Positions 1 to 5,324 of a stretch of 6,919 nucleotides of DNA are shown here, in pieces. A program made the position numbers and the translations under genes. Below the pieces are notes generated by a model. It searched no databases, was not told the origin of the DNA, and saw nothing but the letters and a program-made list of their open reading frames with translations. The stretch comes from Thermoplasmata archaeon. Its GTDB lineage: Archaea > Thermoplasmatota > E2 > UBA202 > JdFR-43. The first letter of the stretch is position 1, and every line of letters starts with the position of its first letter. The stretch lies in NCBI GenBank assembly GCA_021163175.1, contig JAGGXG010000002.1, forward strand, positions 1 through 6,919, written 5' to 3'.

Positions 1-231
1 GAAAAGGCGAGCATTGAAGAAATAAAGGAAGCTTTGAATGGAAAAAGAGTAAACTTTGGATTGATGGAAGCTCGCAACTTGGTATTGCTAGATGTTGTTT
101 ACAATATAAAATTTGAAAAAATTTTGCCTGCCGAGCTTGCTGTAAAGAAAGAAATATATAAAGATGCTTTTGATTATATAAGCAATGCTGCTCATTCATG
201 GAATGTGGGGCTCAGCAAGCCACTGGAATGA
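1..231 (+). CDS. 3' end of an unrecognised protein gene (5' truncated by the window)
   Basis: The frame is open from base 1 to a TGA at 229-231, giving about 76 residues. It has no stop at its left end, so the gene most likely begins upstream; an in-frame TTG at 34 is a possible but weak start. The visible protein is charged and predicted helical (segments around SIEEIKEAL and GLMEARNLVLLDVVYNI), with no motif I can assign. The last 15 or so residues are translated from bases that also encode the first strand and oxyanion loop of the downstream hydrolase in another frame. The true family C-terminus may therefore end near base 180, with the rest being an unconserved tail or the result of a frameshift. 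I do not recognise the family. Confidence 0.55.
   Translation, partial: EKASIEEIKEALNGKRVNFGLMEARNLVLLDVVYNIKFEKILPAELAVKKEIYKDAFDYISNAAHSWNVGLSKPLE
154..162 (+). promoter_or_regulatory. Candidate archaeal TATA box for the hydrolase gene
   Basis: ATATATAAA is centred about 27 nt upstream of the ATG at 185, the usual TATA-to-start distance for a leaderless archaeal transcript. No Shine-Dalgarno sequence precedes that ATG, which agrees with leaderless initiation. The box lies inside the upstream coding frame. It is a visual match in AT-rich DNA, so it is tentative. Confidence 0.35.
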
Positions 232-856
232 ATTTTTGAAATATTTTAAGGCTCGTAATATAAAGGCTAAGGCCATAGAATATAAAAAGAATGAAAGGGC
301 ATCGTTCATGGATTATGTTAAAGAAGTGGCTGAAGTTGCTGAAAATGAAGTCATAGTTGGCCATTCAATGGGCGGACTCATTGTTCAAAAAGTTGCTGAG
401 ATGGTGGAAACAAAAGCAGGCATAGCCATTGCAAGCGCTCCTCCTCATGGCATTAAATTTGGTAACTTTTCTCTAACGCTATCCTCAATGCGTTATCTCC
501 CGAAAATTTTGGCGAAAAAGCCTTTCATTCCATCTTACAAATTCGTGAGAAAATATTTACTGAATTGTATGGATGAGGAAAGAGCAAGGGAGATATATGC
601 ATCGCTCCTCCCGGAATCACCAATAGCAGCATACGAAGTTTTCATGGGGAAAGTTAAAGTTGATGAAAGGAAAGTTAACTCACCAATGCTTTTCATAGCC
701 TTAAAAGATGACAGAGTTGCTCCTGTTGAACTGGAAGAAAAAATAGCCTCTAAATATAAAGCAAAGCTTGCCATATTGGAAGGCTGCCACTGGATATTTG
801 ATTCGCCCCATGAAATTGCAGAGCAAATAATTAATTTTGTATCAGAAATTCTTTAG
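185..856 (+). CDS. Alpha/beta hydrolase (serine hydrolase/esterase-like)
   Basis: A 223-residue alpha/beta-hydrolase-fold protein. It opens with LLIHGMWGS (residues 2-10), the strand and oxyanion-hole loop. The nucleophile elbow GHSMGG gives Ser61. The acid is Asp176 (DDRVAP) and the base is His202 (GCHWIFDSP), in the right order and spacing for the family. Residues 85-150 form a probable helical lid. The fold suggests hydrolysis of an ester, thioester or similar bond; the substrate cannot be told from sequence. There is no signal peptide, so it should be cytoplasmic. The start at ATG 185 is forced: an in-frame TAA sits at 179-181 and any later start would remove the oxyanion loop. The protein therefore lacks the N-terminal strands many relatives have. 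It overlaps the upstream gene by 47 nt and converges on dph2 with a 6-bp gap. Confidence 0.88.
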   Translation: MLLIHGMWGSASHWNEFLKYFKARNIKAKAIEYKKNERASFMDYVKEVAEVAENEVIVGHSMGGLIVQKVAEMVETKAGIAIASAPPHGIKFGNFSLTLSSMRYLPKILAKKPFIPSYKFVRKYLLNCMDEERAREIYASLLPESPIAAYEVFMGKVKVDERKVNSPMLFIALKDDRVAPVELEEKIASKYKAKLAILEGCHWIFDSPHEIAEQIINFVSEIL

Positions 857-862
857 CCATTT

Positions 863-1834
863 TCACAGAATCTGATCAAATTCATAATTGTTCCAGTCTC
901 TTTCTCCCAGTAAAATTTCAAACTCTATGGGAGTTAAAACAGGTTTTTTGAATTTCATGGCATCATCTATCGCCACTCTCGGGCAAGCTGTTGATACAAA
1001 AGCATCGAAATCAGAGTAATCAATGTAGTTTGTTATGTTATTTGCCATCATCAAACTTGCTTTCCTTCCATGTTGCTCTGCCAATTTTTTCATTTCTATT
1101 GCAAGGTGATAGCGAGTCTGTCCTTTTTTCTCTCCAATTATTATCCCAAAATTTTTTGCATCCATTGCTTTTGCAATGATAGCATATCTCTGCTTAAGCA
1201 ATTTTTCTTTCATTTCATCGCATTTTTTTATTTCCTTGCTTAATGGATTTGCTATAAAAACATTTTTTCTCGTTGCTATGGCTAAGCCAATGGCATGGAA
1301 AAAGCCATCGCCAATGAGAATAAAGCCATCAACCATGTTTGCTATGCTCGTTGCAGAAGAAAAATCGCATCCTAAAATCTGACCATCATATTTTGTTCTC
1401 CTGCTTTTCTTTCCAATATAAACAATCTTTCCATTTTCTTCCAGAAATTTTTTTGCTTCCTTAATTTTATGTATGAAAGGCGTTATGCTGGCAAGCCCTA
1501 TTTTTTCTCCCACGCTATCAACAACTTTCCTCAAAAATTTTACATCATATTCATATCTTGCTTCAACAAACTCAATGTTTTTATAAACCTTTTTTAAATA
1601 CGGCATCTCAGCCTCGCCAATAAAAATTGTTTTTATATCAACGCTGACAAAATCGCACGCTCCATAAACTGGTGAGGCATATATTATTGCATCGACACCA
1701 TTTTTACTTAAAAATTCAGAAATTTTTGAAGAATAATTTATGAAGCCCTCCGGCAATTTTATAACAACCCTTTTTTCATTTCCTGTCTTTTTCAATAACT
1801 CATTTTCATCTATTTCATAATATTTCAACTTCAT
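863..1834 (-). CDS. dph2: Diphthamide biosynthesis enzyme Dph2 (archaeal 4Fe-4S, noncanonical radical SAM)
   Basis: A 323-residue protein matching archaeal Dph2, which transfers the 3-amino-3-carboxypropyl group of SAM to a histidine of elongation factor 2, the first step of diphthamide synthesis. The three cluster-binding cysteines are present in three separate domains: Cys60 (VYGACD), Cys156 (GQILGCDFS) and Cys284 (STACPRVAIDD). Other family signatures include KLPEG near residue 26, GDGFFHAIGLAIATRK (175-190), KAMDAKNFG, KKGQTR and the C-terminal LTPIEFEILLG. The archaeal enzyme works as a homodimer in the cytoplasm. Oddly, the segment after Cys60 is shorter than in relatives I recall, and the usual His-x-Gly-His-Ser is replaced by FIGEAEM. 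It is the last gene of the minus-strand operon; its start overlaps the end of hpt by 20 nt. An AGGA at 1839-1842 is a plausible ribosome binding site. Confidence 0.93.
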   Translation of the reverse strand: MKLKYYEIDENELLKKTGNEKRVVIKLPEGFINYSSKISEFLSKNGVDAIIYASPVYGACDFVSVDIKTIFIGEAEMPYLKKVYKNIEFVEARYEYDVKFLRKVVDSVGEKIGLASITPFIHKIKEAKKFLEENGKIVYIGKKSRRTKYDGQILGCDFSSATSIANMVDGFILIGDGFFHAIGLAIATRKNVFIANPLSKEIKKCDEMKEKLLKQRYAIIAKAMDAKNFGIIIGEKKGQTRYHLAIEMKKLAEQHGRKASLMMANNITNYIDYSDFDAFVSTACPRVAIDDAMKFKKPVLTPIEFEILLGERDWNNYEFDQIL

Positions 1835-2354
1835 CTTTTCCTACTTTTATATCAACAATGGTATGTATTTTCATTCCTATTTCTTTCTCTATTTCTTTTT
1901 TATCTCCTTTACATATCGCAATGTATATTCCCTTTATCTCCGCCACATTTTTCAATGCATTTACAACAGCCTTTAGCGTGCCTCCAGTGCTTAAAACGTC
2001 GTCAACTATGACTATGCTCTCTCCTTTCTCAATCCCGTTTATGTAAAGTTTTGCCTCAGAATATCCTGTTTTTTGACTTACTTCTATCTCTCCTGGCAAT
2101 CCATATTTTCTCTTTCTTATTATATTGAATGGAATTCCAGTCTTTAAAGAAAGGGCAGTTGCAATCGGTATGCCCATAGCTTCCATTGTGACTATTTTAT
2201 CAACTTCTGGCATTCTTTTTTTAATTTCATCTGCAACTTCTTCAAGCATCTTGGCTTCGATATATGGAATTCCATCTGTTATTGGATGTATTATGTAATT
2301 GTAGCCATTTTTATTCACAATTGGCGACTTTTTCAACCATTCAATAATCTTCAT
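1815..2354 (-). CDS. hpt: Archaeal hypoxanthine/guanine phosphoribosyltransferase (Hpt)
   Basis: A 179-residue type I phosphoribosyltransferase, a normal length for the archaeal Hpt group, which resembles adenine PRTase in sequence but in methanogens uses hypoxanthine and guanine with PRPP to make IMP and GMP (purine salvage). The PRPP-binding loop is IVIVDDVLSTGGT (residues about 113-125). Other group signatures are NYIIHPITDGIPY near the N-terminus, TMEAMGIPIATALSLKTGIPF, the flexible-loop region RKRKYGLPGE, and TGYSEAKLYINGI. Cytoplasmic. The start ATG and the mfnA stop share an ATGA overlap (2351-2354), and a GGTGAT sequence just upstream (2358-2363) is a likely Shine-Dalgarno site, so translation is probably coupled to mfnA. 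Base specificity cannot be proved from sequence; an adenine-specific member is the alternative. Confidence 0.9.
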   Translation of the reverse strand: MKIIEWLKKSPIVNKNGYNYIIHPITDGIPYIEAKMLEEVADEIKKRMPEVDKIVTMEAMGIPIATALSLKTGIPFNIIRKRKYGLPGEIEVSQKTGYSEAKLYINGIEKGESIVIVDDVLSTGGTLKAVVNALKNVAEIKGIYIAICKGDKKEIEKEIGMKIHTIVDIKVGKDEVEIL

Positions 2355-3448
2355 CTCATCACCTTTTTCAAATCCTCAACAAACGCTGCTATAAATTTTT
2401 TCTTGACATGAGGCATTATAACCAGCCTTATTACATTCTCGCTTTCATCCAAACCCACCATCCAGCCCCGCCTCTTCAATTCCATTGCAATCCTTTCCGC
2501 ATCGCATTTTATGGCAACAACATTCAGGCGAGGAGGAACATACTCAATGCCATTCTCGTCCAGCAATCTCTTCAAATATTCAACATTATCCATGCATTTT
2601 TCAACAACCTTTTTATATCCTTCCATGCCCATATGATGCATAACTGCATAGGCTGCTGCTGCGGCAGCGCCGGGGCGGGTGCCGAGCAGGCCAGCCTGCC
2701 ATCTGGTGTGAGTGCATTTGCTCCTGACTTTTATCAAATCGAGCCAGTTTTCCCGCAGTATCAGGAAGCCTGCTGGTATTGGCGACAGGCCCATTTTGTG
2801 GGCATCGATGGAAATGCTGCTCACCCCCTTTAAAGAAAAATCAAATTTTGGTGCATTTTTTAGAAATGGAATAACAAAGCCGCCGAAGGCAGCATCAACA
2901 TGCAGGAAAATGTGCTCATCATAACAAAAATCTGCTATTTCTTCTATCTCATCAATGTAACCATATGTTGTATTTCCAGCTATGGCTACACCGCAACATG
3001 TTTCCTTGCTTACGCCTTTTTTAAAATCTTTGGCAGCCATATTGTATTTTCCCTTGATATAAACACCTTTCATTTTGAGCATTCGCAACGCTTTTTCAAA
3101 AGAAAAATGGGCATGTTTTGGCAGAACAACAACATTTTTGTTACTTGCTTCCCTGAAAATCCACATTGCCGTTATATTGCTTTCTGTTCCCCCAGAAGTC
3201 ATGCTTGCAGCATAACCAGAAGGAGCATGCAACAGTTTTGCAACGAATTCTATGGCTTTTCTCTCCAGCTCCTTTGTCCCGGGAAAAAGCTCTGGGTCGC
3301 CAAGATTTGTTTCAATAAATTTTGAATAAATTTTTTTGCCTATTGGGTGCGGGGATGTGCACATCGATCCAAGTATATGACTATCTTTGAATCTGAAATC
3401 TTTTTCCCTTGCTTTTTCTATTTCCTCTATTAATTCCTTCTTCTCCAT
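2351..3448 (-). CDS. mfnA: Group II PLP-dependent L-tyrosine/L-aspartate decarboxylase (MfnA family)
   Basis: A 365-residue PLP-dependent amino acid decarboxylase of the archaeal MfnA type. Motifs in order: phosphate-binding TSGGTES (84-90), the pyridine-stacking region HAHFSFEKA (112-120), HVDAAFGG with Asp185 for the pyridine nitrogen, SIDAHKMG with Lys218 as the Schiff-base lysine, then GTRPG and an alanine run (261-266). In methanogens the family makes tyramine for methanofuran; in non-methanogenic euryarchaea the homologue decarboxylates aspartate to beta-alanine for coenzyme A. Which applies here depends on the organism; nothing else in the window points to methanogenesis. Its start overlaps the upstream secreted-protein gene by 19 nt and has no Shine-Dalgarno sequence in front, so translational coupling is likely. 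No other in-frame start lies nearby: the next Met is residue 29. Confidence 0.92.
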   Translation of the reverse strand: MEKKELIEEIEKAREKDFRFKDSHILGSMCTSPHPIGKKIYSKFIETNLGDPELFPGTKELERKAIEFVAKLLHAPSGYAASMTSGGTESNITAMWIFREASNKNVVVLPKHAHFSFEKALRMLKMKGVYIKGKYNMAAKDFKKGVSKETCCGVAIAGNTTYGYIDEIEEIADFCYDEHIFLHVDAAFGGFVIPFLKNAPKFDFSLKGVSSISIDAHKMGLSPIPAGFLILRENWLDLIKVRSKCTHTRWQAGLLGTRPGAAAAAAYAVMHHMGMEGYKKVVEKCMDNVEYLKRLLDENGIEYVPPRLNVVAIKCDAERIAMELKRRGWMVGLDESENVIRLVIMPHVKKKFIAAFVEDLKKVMR

Positions 3449-3825
3449 ACTAAAAATACTATTAATGCTATCGAAAGCAGGGAAAACTCAAATCCTGCTG
3501 TTTTTTCGCTTGCAGCTGTGATATTTACACTCATAACGGCATCGCCATTGACAAGCACTTTAGCCTCCACTTCCTTTGCATCTGGCATGGTAAAGTTTCC
3601 AACCCATTTTCCATTTTCGTATTTCATTGGTGTTGGCATTGAGCAAAATTCATCGCCGATGCAATACTCCAGCCTTACATCGCCACTCTCATTTACATCA
3701 AGAGTGGCATATACTGTAACAACGCTTCCCTTTTTCGGGTGTTTTGGCTCATAATCTATACTCATGGCATTGGTGCAAGGAAGCAGAAGCAGGGCAACCA
3801 TTCCCAAAGCGAGCATATATTTCAT
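3430..3825 (-). CDS. Small secreted, membrane-anchored protein with PGF-CTERM-like tail
   Basis: A 131-residue protein of unknown function. Residues 1-20 form a signal peptide (Lys2, hydrophobic core LALGMVALLLLP, probable cleavage after TNA). The preceding LLPC is a poor lipobox because Pro precedes Cys. Residues 22-105 alternate polar and hydrophobic residues like a single Ig-like beta-sandwich, with a possible Cys55-Cys61 disulfide and three N-glycosylation sequons (Asn45, Asn77, Asn101). The tail is tripartite: AGFEF (110-114), a hydrophobic stretch, then RRRN. This resembles the PGF-CTERM signal removed by archaeosortase A, with Ala in place of Pro. A plain C-terminal transmembrane anchor is the alternative. 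It is the first gene of the minus-strand operon. No Shine-Dalgarno sequence is seen; a TATA-like box about 25 nt upstream suggests a leaderless mRNA. Its role next to mfnA is not evident. Confidence 0.8.
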   Translation of the reverse strand: MKYMLALGMVALLLLPCTNAMSIDYEPKHPKKGSVVTVYATLDVNESGDVRLEYCIGDEFCSMPTPMKYENGKWVGNFTMPDAKEVEAKVLVNGDAVMSVNITAASEKTAGFEFSLLSIALIVFLVWRRRN

Positions 3826-3845
3826 GGCACTTATATCATTGTAAC

Positions 3846-3853
3846 ATAAATAT
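3846..3853 (-). promoter_or_regulatory. Candidate TATA box for the secreted protein-mfnA-hpt-dph2 operon
   Basis: Read on the minus strand this is ATATTTAT, 21-28 nt upstream of the ATG at 3825, the spacing expected when transcription starts at or just before the start codon. The lack of a Shine-Dalgarno sequence agrees with a leaderless transcript. Confidence 0.45.
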
Positions 3854-3892
3854 TTTACCCAAGCCAGCTTTATTCGATGATTGTCTCATATT

Positions 3893-3902
3893 ATTTATAA
3901 AT
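3893..3902. promoter_or_regulatory. Palindromic TATA-like box ATTTATAAAT
   Basis: ATTTATAAAT is a perfect palindrome and a good archaeal TATA match in both directions. On the plus strand it would start RNA near 3924, at the left arm of the G-rich inverted repeat. On the minus strand it would give the secreted-protein operon a leader of about 45 nt. Direction cannot be decided from sequence. Confidence 0.35.
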
Positions 3903-3922
3903 ATGCATTCTATTACGAGATT

Positions 3923-3969
3923 GGGAAGGGGTATTACACTGCTTTTTTTGCCTCCGCCTCCCCCTTCCC
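3923..3969. repeat. 9-bp inverted repeat enclosing a pyrimidine-rich loop; overlaps GCCTCC repeats
   Basis: GGGAAGGGG (3923-3931) is perfectly complementary to CCCCTTCCC (3961-3969), with a 29-nt loop. Three copies of GCCTCC (3950-3955, 3956-3961, 3971-3976) make the minus strand a dense series of short G runs. In plus-strand RNA this would be a G/C stem near the start of any transcript from the box at 3893-3902, followed by a T-run at 3982-3987 that could act as a terminator. It could be a small RNA, a leader element or simply low-complexity DNA. Confidence 0.5.
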
Positions 3970-3981
3970 TGCCTCCACTCA

Positions 3982-3991
3982 TTTTTTAAAT
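3982..3991 (+). promoter_or_regulatory. Candidate TATA box for the RNA-modification operon
   Basis: TTTTTTAAAT is centred about 22 nt upstream of the GTG at 4009. No Shine-Dalgarno sequence precedes that codon. The spacing fits a leaderless transcript beginning at or near the start codon, though slightly short. Confidence 0.35.
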
Positions 3992-4008
3992 CTTGCATAT
4001 ATACAATT

Positions 4009-4884
4009 GTGTTTGAAGAGCGCCTAAAAAAAATGTTGCCCGATTATGAAAAATTTTTTATATCGCCAGAATGGAAATCCATAAGGGTTAATACATTAAA
4101 GATAGACAAGGAGGATTTACTCCAAAAAATTGATTTTGAAGTAAAGCAAATAGAATGGTATGAGCATGGGCTATGGGCAAAGGGCGAGATTTCGAAGACA
4201 CTCGAATATTATATGGGCTACTACCACATACAGGAAGCTGGGAGCATGATTCCCCCTCTTTTTCTTCCTCTGGAAGAAGATAAAAAAAGTGTTGTCATCG
4301 ACGCCTGCGCCGCCCCAGGCAGCAAGACGACGCAGATGGCAATGATGATGGAGAATAAAGGAGTTATAATAGCAAATGACGTGAATATAAAGAGGATCAG
4401 AGCACTCGTCCACAATGTTCAGAAGGCAGGAGCAATGAATGTCGTAATAACAAATCAGGATGCTCGCCGATTTGACTTAAACTCGCAGGCAGATTATGTT
4501 TTGCTTGACGCCCCATGCACAGCAAGCGGAAAGATAGCAAAGATAGAAAGCATAGTTAAAAAATGGAATTATGCTCGTATAAAGGCAATGGCAAGAAAAC
4601 AGAAAAAGCTGGTGGAAGGGGCATATAAAGTTCTTAAAAAAGATGGGATAATGGTTTATTCAACATGCTCAATTGAGCCTGAGGAAAATGAAGAAGTAAT
4701 AGACTTTGCAGTAAAAAATTTTAATCTGGAGCCAGAAAAATTTAAAATAAAGGGGTTAAAGACAAGGAATGGAATAAAAAAATGGAATGGAAAAGAATAT
4801 GAAGGCGCAGATAAATGCGTTAGAGTATGGCCTCAGGATAATCAAACGGAGGGGTTTTTCATATGCAGATTAAGAAAATATTGA
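4009..4884 (+). CDS. NSUN/NOP2/Sun-family RNA (cytosine-5)-methyltransferase (aTrm4-like)
   Basis: A 291-residue SAM-dependent m5C RNA methyltransferase. Motif I is DACAAPGSKTTQ (98-109). Motif IV is LDAPCTASG with Cys170, the cysteine that releases the product. Motif VI is STCSIEPEENE with the nucleophile Cys220. IRVNTLKI (25-32) and HIQEAGSMIPP (73-83) are the usual N-terminal landmarks. Archaeal members of this size include the tRNA methyltransferase aTrm4, which modifies several tRNA cytosines; an rRNA target is the alternative. The enzyme has no C-terminal RNA-binding domain of its own; the next gene supplies a PUA-type protein and overlaps it by 22 nt. The start is uncertain: GTG at 4009 suits a leaderless mRNA, while ATG at 4033 would shorten it by 8 residues. 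Confidence 0.92.
   Translation: MFEERLKKMLPDYEKFFISPEWKSIRVNTLKIDKEDLLQKIDFEVKQIEWYEHGLWAKGEISKTLEYYMGYYHIQEAGSMIPPLFLPLEEDKKSVVIDACAAPGSKTTQMAMMMENKGVIIANDVNIKRIRALVHNVQKAGAMNVVITNQDARRFDLNSQADYVLLDAPCTASGKIAKIESIVKKWNYARIKAMARKQKKLVEGAYKVLKKDGIMVYSTCSIEPEENEEVIDFAVKNFNLEPEKFKIKGLKTRNGIKKWNGKEYEGADKCVRVWPQDNQTEGFFICRLRKY
4848..4854 (+). promoter_or_regulatory. Strong Shine-Dalgarno site for the PUA-protein gene
   Basis: GGAGGGG lies inside the end of the methyltransferase gene, 8 nt before the ATG at 4863. It fixes that start and supports translation from a polycistronic mRNA, in contrast to the operon's first gene, which has none. Confidence 0.7.
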
Positions 4885-5324
4885 ATAGGGATGAAATAAA
4901 GGAGATAGAGAAAATAATAGAAAAAAACTATGGATGCAAGCTGAATTTGAAAAATCTTTTTTTAACTGGAGATGAAAAAATATGGATTGCTGGAGAAAAT
5001 GTGAGCACAGAATTTTTTTCAAGTGTTAGGAATTGCTACAGAATTGGCATATACTTTGGAAAGTTAAAGAGAAATTATAAAATAAAGTTGAGCATGGAAG
5101 GAGCAACCATTGTTGGAAAAAAAGCCAAAAGAAATGTTGCCATAGTTGATGATAAAGAAGCAAGGGAATTTGCGGAAGGAAATTGTATCCATAAATTTGA
5201 ATGCATTGATTGCGAGAAAAATAATTTTGTTATTGTGAAAAGGAATGATGATACAATAGGTGTTGGAATATTGAGAGAAGGCTATATAGAAAATTTGATT
5301 CCAAAAGCAAGGAGAATGAGATGA
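4863..5324 (+). CDS. PUA-domain RNA-binding protein, stand-alone partner of the m5C methyltransferase
   Basis: A 153-residue protein. The N-terminal half (about 1-75) has an alpha/beta pre-PUA character with RIGIYFGKLKR. The C-terminal half fits a PUA domain: LSMEGATIVGKKAKRNVAIVDDKEAREFAEGN, then a beta-rich stretch ending in GVGILREGYIENLIPKARR. This pattern recalls the archaeal NOL1/NOP2-associated family related to the RsmF C-terminal region, where the domain is often a separate small gene beside the methylase. It likely binds tRNA or rRNA and helps target the methylase; that role is inferred from context. Four cysteines lie at about 108-119 and earlier, with CIDC the only close pair and no complete zinc site. 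The start is fixed by a strong Shine-Dalgarno site; the stop overlaps the next start as ATGA. Confidence 0.78.
   Translation: MQIKKILNRDEIKEIEKIIEKNYGCKLNLKNLFLTGDEKIWIAGENVSTEFFSSVRNCYRIGIYFGKLKRNYKIKLSMEGATIVGKKAKRNVAIVDDKEAREFAEGNCIHKFECIDCEKNNFVIVKRNDDTIGVGILREGYIENLIPKARRMR
5309..5314 (+). promoter_or_regulatory. Shine-Dalgarno site for the THUMP methyltransferase
   Basis: AAGGAG ends 6 nt before the ATG at 5321, inside the end of the PUA-protein gene. It supports that start and coupled translation through the ATGA overlap at 5321-5324. Confidence 0.7.

Larger units (their letters stand above)
3826..4008. other. Divergent intergenic region between the two operons
   Basis: These 183 bp separate the minus-strand operon (starting 3825) from the plus-strand operon (starting 4009). 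They hold AT-rich TATA-like boxes near each gene start, a palindromic TATA-like box in the middle, and a strand-skewed G/C-rich inverted repeat. I see no convincing conserved gene here. The open frame crossing it on the plus strand is antisense to the secreted-protein gene and carries no family signature. Confidence 0.7.

Noticed and set aside
2640..2720. Locally GC-rich patch inside mfnA, considered as foreign insertion or RNA structure
   Set aside because: It encodes the conserved GTRPG segment and an alanine run in the correct frame; Gly/Ala/Pro/Arg codons are enough to explain the composition.
2408..2833. 141-codon plus-strand open frame antisense to mfnA
   Set aside because: The opposite strand encodes a complete, motif-rich decarboxylase; this frame is a by-product of its codon use.
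3763..3825. Lipoprotein signal (LLPC) in the small secreted protein
   Set aside because: Proline directly before the cysteine does not fit a lipobox; cleavage after TNA by signal peptidase I is more likely.
3744..3989. 81-codon plus-strand open frame in the divergent region
   Set aside because: It starts antisense to the secreted-protein gene, ends in a low-complexity Pro/Leu stretch from the GCCTCC repeats, and has no supporting start signal.
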